Positions 1 to 5,704 of a stretch of DNA of 16,133 nucleotides are shown one piece after another. The translations under genes and the position numbers were made by a program. Every line of letters starts with the position of its first letter. Within the stretch, counting starts at the first letter, position 1. The DNA is from Methanothrix sp. (GTDB lineage Archaea > Halobacteriota > Methanosarcinia > Methanotrichales > Methanotrichaceae), in contig JAABPZ010000003.1 in NCBI GenBank assembly GCA_011391755.1, positions 1 to 16,133 on the forward strand, given 5' to 3'. A model generated the notes under the pieces. The model had not been told where the DNA came from, made no database searches, and saw nothing but the letters and a program-made list of their open reading frames with translations.

Positions 1-858
1 GAAAACCCGGTCGTCAGCGATCCGGACTGTAGCCACGTGGTAGAAGCCTTGAAGGCCCTGGAGTTTCTGGTGGTGCAGGACATCTTCTTATCCGAAACTG
101 CGGCATTGGCAGATGTGGTCCTGCCGGCAACCACCAGTCTGGAGAAGGATGGAACCTTTACCAATACGGAGCGCCGGGTGCAGAGAATCAGGAAGACGCT
201 GCAGCCCGCGGGCGAGTCCATGCCCGACTGGATGATCCTGGACGCTCTGGCGGCCCGCATGGGCTGGAAAGACCAGTTTAGCTATGATCATCCCTCCGAG
301 ATCATGTCTGAGGTAGCCAAGCTCGCTCCCAGTTACGGTGGTATATGCTATGAGCGGCTGGAGGGAGACGGCTTGCAGTGGCCCTGCCCCAACTTGGGGC
401 ATCCCGGAACTCAGTTCTTGCATAAAGGCCAGTTCACGAGGGGCCTTGGCAAGTTCAATGTGGTCGATTACCGGCCTTCCATGGAGCTGCCTGATCTGGA
501 GTATCCATTTATCCTCACCACGGGCAGAGTTCTCTGTCAGTATCACACCGGAACCATGACGCGAAAAGTGGGCGATCTCAACCTTTTGCGAGGGGAGGAG
601 CTGGTGGAGATGAATCCAGAAGACGCCCACGCTTTGGGTATTGTTGATGGCGAGCTGATCGAGGTAACCTCTCGCCGGGGAGCCGTCAGGGCTAAAGCCA
701 GAACCACGGAAAAGTCGCCTGTCGGCGTGGTCTTTATGACCTTCCATTTCTCCGAGACGCCCACCAACGTCCTTACCAATCCGGCCCTGGACCCCGTGGC
801 CAAGATCCCGGAGCTGAAGGTCTGTGCCGTGAAGATCAGCAAGATAAGAGGAGAATAG
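1..858 (+). CDS. fdhA: formate dehydrogenase alpha (catalytic) subunit, C-terminal part
   Basis: Partial gene: the frame is open from base 1, so the N-terminus (4Fe-4S and Mo/W-active-site part) lies outside the window. Formate dehydrogenase alpha oxidises formate to CO2 at a molybdopterin-guanine-dinucleotide cofactor. In the 285 visible residues, ENP and SDPD open the fragment, ADVVLPA (about 37-43) and EKDGTFTNTERRVQ (about 48-61) are the conserved signature of the FdhA/NuoG-like molybdopterin oxidoreductases, and the dinucleotide-binding domain begins near residue 167 with FILTTGR and YHTGTMT. The C-terminus (FHFSETPTNVLTNPALDP, then KIPELKVCAV) is typical of FdhA, distinguishing it from nitrate reductases. 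An internal GTG at 37 is not the start, since conserved sequence precedes it. It is followed after two bases by an NfnA-like gene, so the two are almost certainly translated from one transcript. Confidence 0.9.
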   Translation, partial: ENPVVSDPDCSHVVEALKALEFLVVQDIFLSETAALADVVLPATTSLEKDGTFTNTERRVQRIRKTLQPAGESMPDWMILDALAARMGWKDQFSYDHPSEIMSEVAKLAPSYGGICYERLEGDGLQWPCPNLGHPGTQFLHKGQFTRGLGKFNVVDYRPSMELPDLEYPFILTTGRVLCQYHTGTMTRKVGDLNLLRGEELVEMNPEDAHALGIVDGELIEVTSRRGAVRAKARTTEKSPVGVVFMTFHFSETPTNVLTNPALDPVAKIPELKVCAVKISKIRGE

Positions 859-860
859 AG

Positions 861-1787
861 ATGTACGAGATTGTAAAAAATGAAACTCTAGTTCCCAATA
901 TCGTTCACATGAAGTTCAAGGCTCCCAAGATTGCCAGCACTGCCAGACCGGGCCAGTTTGTAATCATAAGGGTTGATGAGCGCGGAGAGAGGATTCCCAT
1001 GGGCCTGGCCGGCTGGGACGAAAAAGAGGGCACCGTGGACATTGTCTTCTACGTTCTGGGCACCAGCACCGCCAAGCTTTCCACTTTGAAAGAAGGGCAG
1101 TCGGTTGCCAACATCGCCGGCCCGCTGGGAAAGCCGACAGAGATCAAGAACTTCGGCAGAGTCATCTGCGCCTGCGGCTGTTTTGGGGCCGGGCCGACAC
1201 TGCCGCTCGCAAAGGCCCTCAAAGAGAAGGGCAACTATGTGATGACAGTAATAGAAGGCCGCGGTCCTGATTTCGTCTTCTGGGTGGATGAGCTCAAGAA
1301 GTACAGCGATGAGGTCCATGTCGTCACCGGCTGCGGCAAGACTGCCTGGGCCAATGACTTCATAGAACAAGAACTGCAGTCGGGAAAGGGAGTGGACAGG
1401 ATCTTCGCTCATGGCTGCCCATTCATGATGAAGGTCTCATCGGACGCCTCCCGGGCTGCCGGTGTAGAGACGATTGTCAGCCTGACGCCCATCATGGTGG
1501 ACGGAACTGGCATGTGCGGTGCCTGTCGAGTGGAAGTGGCCGGCGAGACCAAGTTCGCCTGCGTGGACGGACCGGACTTTAGCGGCCATGCCATTAACTG
1601 GGATGGGCTGGTTATGCGGCTTCGCCAGCTCATCCCTGAAGAGGATAAGTCCTTTAACATCTGGGAGAGGGACAACTGGCATAAATTGATGGACTGCCGG
1701 CACAAGAAGAGCTTCAACCCCGCAAAGAGAAGGCTTATCACTGAGGTCGAGCATCCAGATGCCGACTGCAAGCTGGCCGGGGTTTAA
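861..1787 (+). CDS. NfnA/SudB-like FAD and [2Fe-2S] oxidoreductase subunit, divergent NAD(P) pocket
   Basis: 308 residues in the ferredoxin:NADP reductase alpha subunit (NfnA, also called sulfide dehydrogenase SudB) family. An N-terminal FAD-binding barrel (PGQFVIIRVDE at 30-40, GERIP at 42-47, GPLGKP at 87-92) is followed by a nucleotide-binding domain and a C-terminal [2Fe-2S] segment: VDGTGMCGACR (213-223) and KFACVDGP (231-238), matching the Asp plus three Cys ligand set described for NfnA. The NAD(P)-binding parts are unusual. The glycine-rich loop reads CACGCFGAGP (103-112) instead of a GGGVG-type loop, the DDGSYG-type motif reads TGCGK (156-160), and the GP..MM motif reads GCPFMM (185-190). 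Cysteines 103, 105, 107, 158 and 186 are extra. ATG at 861 lies two bases after the fdhA stop, with AGAGGAG in the end of fdhA as its SD. Probably the electron-transfer partner of the formate dehydrogenase; its acceptor is uncertain. Confidence 0.8.
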   Translation: MYEIVKNETLVPNIVHMKFKAPKIASTARPGQFVIIRVDERGERIPMGLAGWDEKEGTVDIVFYVLGTSTAKLSTLKEGQSVANIAGPLGKPTEIKNFGRVICACGCFGAGPTLPLAKALKEKGNYVMTVIEGRGPDFVFWVDELKKYSDEVHVVTGCGKTAWANDFIEQELQSGKGVDRIFAHGCPFMMKVSSDASRAAGVETIVSLTPIMVDGTGMCGACRVEVAGETKFACVDGPDFSGHAINWDGLVMRLRQLIPEEDKSFNIWERDNWHKLMDCRHKKSFNPAKRRLITEVEHPDADCKLAGV

Positions 1788-1800
1788 TTAATTTTTTACT
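1788..1800 (+). terminator. T-rich terminator-like tract after the fdhA operon
   Basis: Immediately after the TAA stop of the NfnA-like gene the sequence becomes T-rich (TTAATTTTTTACT), the usual form of an intrinsic archaeal terminator. No strong hairpin precedes it. It suggests that the formate channel gene downstream can be transcribed separately. Confidence 0.35.
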
Positions 1801-1890
1801 ATTCTCGCACTATTTCGCATAATTTTTCATTAATTTTCGATCTAACCGCAAGCTTTTTACGCAATATGTAGGCAAGCACTTTCCATCCCG

Positions 1891-1929
1891 CAGGCTGTCC
1901 ACTGTTATTATCACTGCCGGACAGGCCTG
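1891..1929 (+). repeat. imperfect inverted repeat just upstream of the fdhC ribosome binding site
   Basis: CAGGCTGTCC (1891-1900) pairs with GGACAGGCCTG (1919-1929) with a single bulged base, around an 18-base loop that itself contains the repeated word CACTG. The repeat ends four bases before the AGGAG SD (1933-1937) of the formate channel gene. It could be a leader hairpin or an operator; nothing in the sequence decides between them. Confidence 0.4.
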
Positions 1930-1944
1930 TTCAGGAGAGAGATT

Positions 1945-2859
1945 ATGGCATTTAAAGTCCCCGCTGATATTGCCAAGGCAGCCATTGCTGCCGGATGCAC
2001 GAAATGCAACATAACATGGCAAAAGCTCCTGGTGCTGGGTTTCTTAGCCGGAGCCTACATCGCCTTTGGAGCCCTTTTGAGCGAGATTGTAGCCGGAGGC
2101 CTCTCCAACGGCACCATCACCGATCCGGAGGGCGGCATCTGGAAGATTGCTCTTCCAGCCGGCCTGGTCAAGTTCGCTGCCGGAGCAGTGTTTCCTGTGG
2201 GCCTGATGCTGGTAGTAATAGGTGGCTCGGAGCTGTTCACGGGAAACTGCATGTTTGCGCCCATCAGCCTGTTCAATGGCGAAGCCAGCATTAAGGGCCT
2301 CTTCAAGAACTGGTCGCTGGTCCTTTTGGGAAATTTCTTGGGATCGATATTTGTGGCTTATTTTCTGGCGTATCATTGCGGATTTTTCGATAACCTGCCC
2401 TGGGCGGGATGGGCGGCAACTGTAGCCAACACCAAGTGCGGCCTGGACTTCGAAACTGCCTTCCTGCGCGGCGTGGGCTGCAACTGGCTGGTCTGCCTGG
2501 CCGTTTGGCTGGCCATAAGCTCGGAAGATGTGATTAGCAAGATCTTTGCCTGCTGGTTCCCCATCATGACCTTCGTCGCCATTGGCTTCGAACATAATGT
2601 GGCCAATATGTTCTTTATTCCTCTGGGCATCTTTGCCGCCAACAATCCGGCCATAGCCGCCAAGCTGGCCACGGCCAATGTGGCCACGGCAAACTTGGCG
2701 GGAAGCAATGGATGGTATAACTTCTTTGTGACAAACCTCATCCCCGTCACCCTCGGCAACATCGTGGGAGCTGCCCTCTTCGTGGCGGCACTTTACTGGT
2801 ATGTCTACCTCCGGGGACCTTTGTGCGTGATGAATGACAAGAAGACTGTCAAGAAGTAA
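1945..2859 (+). CDS. fdhC: formate channel/transporter, FNT family (FdhC)
   Basis: 304 residues, an integral membrane protein of the formate/nitrite transporter family, which form pentameric channels moving formate (often with a proton) across the cytoplasmic membrane. Six hydrophobic segments can be read. The family motifs are present: ELFTGN at 96-101 (the threonine of the slit region) and GFEHNVANMFFIPLG at 214-228, with His217 corresponding to the central-pore histidine of FocA. NLIPVTLGN (264-272) is the last conserved re-entrant signature. Start ATG 1945 has SD AGGAG seven bases upstream. A short repetitive loop, ATANVATAN, lies near residues 242-250. Being next to fdhA supports formate over nitrite or hydrosulfide as substrate. 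It is separated by 157 bases and a T-rich tract from the NfnA-like gene, so it may have its own promoter. Confidence 0.9.
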   Translation: MAFKVPADIAKAAIAAGCTKCNITWQKLLVLGFLAGAYIAFGALLSEIVAGGLSNGTITDPEGGIWKIALPAGLVKFAAGAVFPVGLMLVVIGGSELFTGNCMFAPISLFNGEASIKGLFKNWSLVLLGNFLGSIFVAYFLAYHCGFFDNLPWAGWAATVANTKCGLDFETAFLRGVGCNWLVCLAVWLAISSEDVISKIFACWFPIMTFVAIGFEHNVANMFFIPLGIFAANNPAIAAKLATANVATANLAGSNGWYNFFVTNLIPVTLGNIVGAALFVAALYWYVYLRGPLCVMNDKKTVKK

Positions 2860-2929
2860 ATCTCCACCATGAACTTACAAGGGAAGTGAGAGGCCAGACA
2901 CCTTACTTCTTACCAATTTTACTCACATC

Positions 2930-3799
2930 TCATTGCAGGCGGTCATGTTCCTCAAGGGAGATATCTGAAATTATGCTCAAGGCCAGATAACACGATTCCA
3001 GAGTAGATATGCCGCCGAACTGTGACCCTCTAAAACCGCCATTTGCGTTTTGAAGGGAGTCTATGAAAAATGCAATGCCTAAGGGATCAGGATTTTTAAC
3101 ATATTGTGCGATCCGGTGACCTGCATATGTGCTCTCAAGGGTCACTGAGCTAGCTGTGGGATTTCCCACATATCCCTTTCTGGTTGTGCAGCGTTTCAAG
3201 AAGTCTGAGATTTGCTCGATATAAGAGGACGACAAGGTGATAGGATAGCTTCTCTTTTCCATAGCGTTCAGAATCTCTATGGCTATGTAAGTGCTCATGA
3301 TATCCTGGCGGTTGCTCATATCGAGAAGCGCGAGGGTCAAGTTCACCAAACCGCTATCTATGCTGTCAGTAGCCAGCTCTATGCGCTTAAGAACTGCGCT
3401 CAAGGACGAAGAAAATATGCTCGACCCATACATCCCATATAATTCGTATTTGAAATAGAGAATGGGAGGCGTGGTTGGAACTGCGCAAGGTCTTTGTTGC
3501 TCATCACCTTTGAAGATCCACCGCAGATTTCCATCTTGATAGTCTACCTTTGCCCCGGCTAATTTCAAGCACTTCATGGCGTAGTAAGCCCCGTTAAAAT
3601 CGAACTGGTCATACTCGGACAGGAAACGGATTATTTCGCCATCTGGCGAATCTGCCTTTAGCATTTTGAGGCAAGCCAAGGCAAAAAATGTGTCTCGAAT
3701 GGTTGGCGGGAGTTCTCTTACAAATGAGTAACCGCTTCCAGCATTTTCTTTAATCTGCCTTTCATCGATGTACCGGATAAGGGCCTTTATGTCTGGCAT
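2930..3799 (-). CDS. prenyltransferase/squalene-oxidase repeat protein (alpha-alpha toroid fold)
   Basis: 289 residues from ATG 3799. The frame is open to an ATG at 3823, but GGAGG lies six bases before ATG 3799, so the protein probably starts MPDIKALIRYIDERQ. Repeats of the PFTB type are visible: GYSFVRELPPTIRDTFFAL near the N-terminus, an internal STYIAIEILNAM and LESTYAGH, and a clear QNANGGFRGSQFGG then LESCYLALSI at the C-terminus. These build the helical barrel found in protein prenyltransferase beta subunits and terpene cyclases. I do not see the zinc ligands of protein farnesyl/geranylgeranyl transferases, nor a DxDD cyclase motif, so catalytic activity is not supported and a binding or scaffold role is possible. 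No alpha subunit is adjacent. It converges on fdhC (70-base gap). Confidence 0.75.
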   Translation of the reverse strand: MPDIKALIRYIDERQIKENAGSGYSFVRELPPTIRDTFFALACLKMLKADSPDGEIIRFLSEYDQFDFNGAYYAMKCLKLAGAKVDYQDGNLRWIFKGDEQQRPCAVPTTPPILYFKYELYGMYGSSIFSSSLSAVLKRIELATDSIDSGLVNLTLALLDMSNRQDIMSTYIAIEILNAMEKRSYPITLSSSYIEQISDFLKRCTTRKGYVGNPTASSVTLESTYAGHRIAQYVKNPDPLGIAFFIDSLQNANGGFRGSQFGGISTLESCYLALSIISDISLEEHDRLQ

Positions 3800-3930
3800 G
3801 ACGCTCCTCCGAACAGGAGTCATCAGCCATAAGGGCGGTTTAGGGTGGACTCCATCACCACCAGCATCATTAAGTTAGTTGCTTTCGGATTAAAGTATTC
3901 CGGTGAGAATTTGCAATCTCTCGGATGTAG

Positions 3931-3945
3931 CGAAAATTATTAAAA
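3931..3945 (+). promoter_or_regulatory. putative TATA/BRE promoter of the first fluoride-riboswitch transcript
   Basis: CGAAAATTATTAAAA combines a purine-rich BRE-like segment with a TATA-like box. A start about 25 bases downstream of the box would fall near 3966, a few bases before the aptamer at 3974, as expected for an archaeal riboswitch transcript with almost no extra 5' leader. Confidence 0.4.
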
Positions 3946-3973
3946 CTCAACTCGTAGAGCATGAGCACATCTT

Positions 3974-4032
3974 GGGCGATGGGGTCCGCCCAGGCAAGAG
4001 CCTGAACTGCCCAGTGGGCTGATGACACCTAC
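3974..4032 (+). promoter_or_regulatory. fluoride riboswitch aptamer (crcB RNA), copy 1
   Basis: The crcB/fluoride aptamer consensus is present in full: GGCGATGGGGTCCGCC for the first stem-loop, a second hairpin GCCC/GGGC (around 4009-4019), then GGCTGATGACACCTAC closing the pseudoknot. A small extra hairpin (AGGC/GCCT) lies in the joining region. The family binds fluoride through Mg2+ ions and switches on fluoride-resistance genes. The ends of the element are identical to copy 2 at 4451-4510 while the middle differs, which is the pattern of a conserved RNA rather than a recent DNA duplication. It precedes the glutamine-synthetase-domain gene. Confidence 0.9.
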
Positions 4033-4062
4033 TGATAAAAGAGACAAGCAGAACGGTAGGTG
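4026..4062 (+). promoter_or_regulatory. expression platform of riboswitch copy 1: CACCTAC against GTAGGTG
   Basis: CACCTAC (4026-4032), the 3' strand of the aptamer pseudoknot, is perfectly complementary to GTAGGTG (4056-4062), which is the SD of the downstream ATG at 4072 (or contains the alternative GTG start at 4060). Only one of the two pairings can form. Inference: without fluoride the SD is paired and translation is low; with fluoride the aptamer keeps CACC and frees the SD. Confidence 0.65.
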
Positions 4063-4071
4063 CAAGCAAAT

Positions 4072-4371
4072 ATGTACTCAGATGAACAGGTGCTTAAGGC
4101 AGTTCAAGAGAAGAAAGTTGAGACGATCCGGTTACAGTTCACAGACGTTCAGGGCATAGTAAAAAATGTTGCGATTCCCGACAATCGACTGGGAAAAGCG
4201 TTACAAAGCGGCATAGCTTTTGATGGTTCCTCGATTGAGGGCTTTGCGCGAATTCAAGAATCGGACATGATTTTGAGGCCGGATGTATCCACCTTTGCCA
4301 CCCTGCCCTGGAGATCACAGGATGGAGCCAATGAAGCGAGATTTATCCGCGAAATTTTTTATTTGACCTGA
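4072..4371 (+). CDS. stand-alone glutamine synthetase N-terminal (beta-grasp) domain, truncated GlnA
   Basis: 99 residues (103 if GTG 4060 is used). The sequence follows glutamine synthetase type I closely from the start: VETIRLQFTDVQGIVKNVAIP, FDGSSIEGFARIQESDM, LRPDVSTFATLPW. It stops at the end of the beta-grasp domain, at EARFIREIFYLT, where full enzymes (about 440-470 residues) continue with the DIYNPDG-type loop and the catalytic domain. All ATP, glutamate and metal ligands of the catalytic barrel are therefore missing, so it cannot make glutamine by itself. ATG 4072 has GGTG nine bases upstream. The reading frame is clean and preceded by its own riboswitch, so either a recent truncation or a retained small protein, for example one modulating the full synthetase, is possible. 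The intact glnA must lie elsewhere. Confidence 0.65.
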   Translation: MYSDEQVLKAVQEKKVETIRLQFTDVQGIVKNVAIPDNRLGKALQSGIAFDGSSIEGFARIQESDMILRPDVSTFATLPWRSQDGANEARFIREIFYLT

Positions 4372-4413
4372 TATTTATAATCATAAACCAATATAATTAT
4401 AAATTGAACCAGA

Positions 4414-4426
4414 TATTTTTATAACC
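4414..4426 (+). promoter_or_regulatory. putative TATA box of the second riboswitch transcript
   Basis: TATTTTTATAACC sits in an AT-rich stretch (4372-4426) between the glnA-like fragment and the second aptamer. A transcript start about 25 bases downstream would fall near 4446, directly before the aptamer at 4451. A second AT-rich box (AATTATAAATTG, from about 4396) is an alternative. Confidence 0.45.
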
Positions 4427-4450
4427 CTGATGAGCAATGATTTCGTGCTT

Positions 4451-4510
4451 GGCGATGGGGTCCGCCTGGGAATAAATGCCTGAATCGCCCATGTGGCTGA
4501 TGACACCTAC
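4451..4510 (+). promoter_or_regulatory. fluoride riboswitch aptamer (crcB RNA), copy 2
   Basis: GGCGATGGGGTCCGCC (4451-4466) and GGCTGATGACACCTAC (4495-4510) are identical to copy 1 and match the crcB aptamer consensus. The second hairpin is shorter (GCC/GGC around CATGT), and the joining region differs in sequence from copy 1. It lies directly upstream of a cation/proton antiporter gene, one of the gene classes reported downstream of fluoride riboswitches. Confidence 0.9.
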
Positions 4511-4538
4511 CAGAACATAGTTGGAGTGACTGTAGGTG
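4504..4538 (+). promoter_or_regulatory. expression platform of riboswitch copy 2: CACCTAC against GTAGGTG containing the start codon
   Basis: CACCTAC (4504-4510) at the 3' end of the aptamer is perfectly complementary to GTAGGTG (4532-4538), whose last three bases are the GTG start codon of the antiporter (4536). The SD GGAGTGA (4523-4529) lies in the 21-base loop between the two. The loop in copy 1 is 23 bases, so the geometry is conserved even though the loop sequence is not. This supports translational control by start-site occlusion. Confidence 0.65.
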
Positions 4539-5651
4539 GCAGTAGACCTTTATTCGACTGCTTTGATAGCAGTAGTTGTAGTAGTAACCGGCATTTTGAG
4601 CATCAGGCTGCGTATCTCTTCTTCGATCCTAGAGGTGGGAGCGGGAATACTACTTGCCAGCTTCCTTGGAGTAAAGATCGAGCCATGGCTTGATTTCCTG
4701 GCGACATTTGGCGGCTTGATGCTTACATTTCTGGCCGGGGCTGAGGTTGATCTCTATCTATTGAGGCATAGTGCCAAGAAAAGCTTCACTATTGGCGGCA
4801 TGGCTTTTGTAGTTCCCTTGATAGGAGAGATAGTCTTCTTGTCTGCGTTTACTGATTGGTCTTTCCTGGCCACGCTGGCAGCAAGCCTCGCTTTGACAAC
4901 CACATCGGTGGCTGTGGTATACTCCGTGCTGCTGGAGTACGAACTGCTGGACCAGAAGGCAAGCAAGCTGATAATAGCAGCTACCTTTGTGAACGATATA
5001 CTAACTCTAATCGGAATCAACCTGATATCACCGAGCTTCAACCTGTACACCATTGCCTTCCTGGTCATAATAGCCTTCATGATTCTGGTGCTGCCGAAGA
5101 TGCTGGAGTTTCTGGTGGACAGCTACGGCAAAAGGGCCGTGGAACTGGAACTCCGATTCATATTTGCCTCTATGCTTGGTGTCTCTTTCATCGCCGACGC
5201 AGGCAGACTTCATGCTGTCTTTGGTGCCTTCGTCTTGGGTCTCGTGTTCGCGAACTGCATTCATAGCTACAGCGATATACTATCAAAGACCCGATCCGTG
5301 ACATTTTCCCTTCTGTCACCAGCGTTCTTCGTGCGAGCCGGCATGCTCATCTCCCTGCCTGCAATTACGCAGAACATAGGCCTAATCTTAGGATTGCTGG
5401 GCGCAAAGATGCTGTCCAAGTTCATGGGAACATACTACTTCAACAAAAAGTGGATTCCAGAGGCTCCGATCTTTTCCACAATGCTCCTTTCCACTGGGCT
5501 CACCGTGGGAACGATAACTGCAACCCTGGGACGGGATCTGGGTTTCCTTGATCAGACTCAGTTCTCCATTGCATTGACCGCTGTGATCATGAGCGCTGTG
5601 GTTCCAACTCTCATTGCCAAGAGGTTTGTGCCAACCAGTACTCAAAAATAA
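4536..5651 (+). CDS. CPA2-type monovalent cation/proton antiporter, fluoride-riboswitch controlled
   Basis: 371 residues, about 11-12 hydrophobic segments. Family features of the Na+/H+ exchanger (CPA2/KefB-like) group: LTFLAGAEVDL (63-73), the unwound helix LALTTTSVAV (118-127), the ion-binding pair Asn153-Asp154 in FVNDILTL, LHAVFGAFVLGL (225-236) and FFVRAGM (264-270). An ND pair is usual in electroneutral exchangers, a DD pair in electrogenic ones. There is no C-terminal TrkA-N domain. GTG 4536 is chosen because SD GGAGTGA ends six bases upstream and the hydrophobic N-terminus follows at once. Expected role: exchange of Na+ or K+ for protons across the cytoplasmic membrane. The aptamer 25 bases upstream implies induction by fluoride, probably to correct the proton load from HF entry; direct fluoride export is a less likely alternative. 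A stress protein gene follows after 53 bases. Confidence 0.88.
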   Translation: MAVDLYSTALIAVVVVVTGILSIRLRISSSILEVGAGILLASFLGVKIEPWLDFLATFGGLMLTFLAGAEVDLYLLRHSAKKSFTIGGMAFVVPLIGEIVFLSAFTDWSFLATLAASLALTTTSVAVVYSVLLEYELLDQKASKLIIAATFVNDILTLIGINLISPSFNLYTIAFLVIIAFMILVLPKMLEFLVDSYGKRAVELELRFIFASMLGVSFIADAGRLHAVFGAFVLGLVFANCIHSYSDILSKTRSVTFSLLSPAFFVRAGMLISLPAITQNIGLILGLLGAKMLSKFMGTYYFNKKWIPEAPIFSTMLLSTGLTVGTITATLGRDLGFLDQTQFSIALTAVIMSAVVPTLIAKRFVPTSTQK

Positions 5652-5704
5652 AATGATCGTTCATATAAGTTAAGATACTAATTAATGATGGAGGAAGTAA
5701 GAAT

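Noticed and set aside
88..747. 219-codon open frame on the minus strand across fdhA
   Set aside because: It is antisense to clearly conserved FdhA sequence, has no recognisable domain and arises from the high-GC codon pattern of the real gene.
1810..2022. 70-codon minus-strand frame across the fdhC leader
   Set aside because: Overlaps the fdhC start and the inverted repeat on the opposite strand; no SD and no recognisable protein features.
2659..2699. Repetitive, nearly palindromic sequence (GGCCACGGC twice) inside fdhC
   Set aside because: Explained by the encoded ATANVATAN loop in an intact FNT protein; no sign of an inserted element.
4407..4436. Possible remnant of the glutamine synthetase DIYNPDG loop (TATAACCCTGATGAG)
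   Set aside because: It would need two extra bases removed and is only a few codons long in an AT-rich promoter stretch; too weak to claim a decayed continuation of glnA.
3974..4510. The two similar 60-base elements as a DNA repeat or mobile element
   Set aside because: Similarity is confined to the conserved aptamer positions and the GTAGGTG platform; the joining and flanking regions differ, and there are no terminal repeats or transposase.
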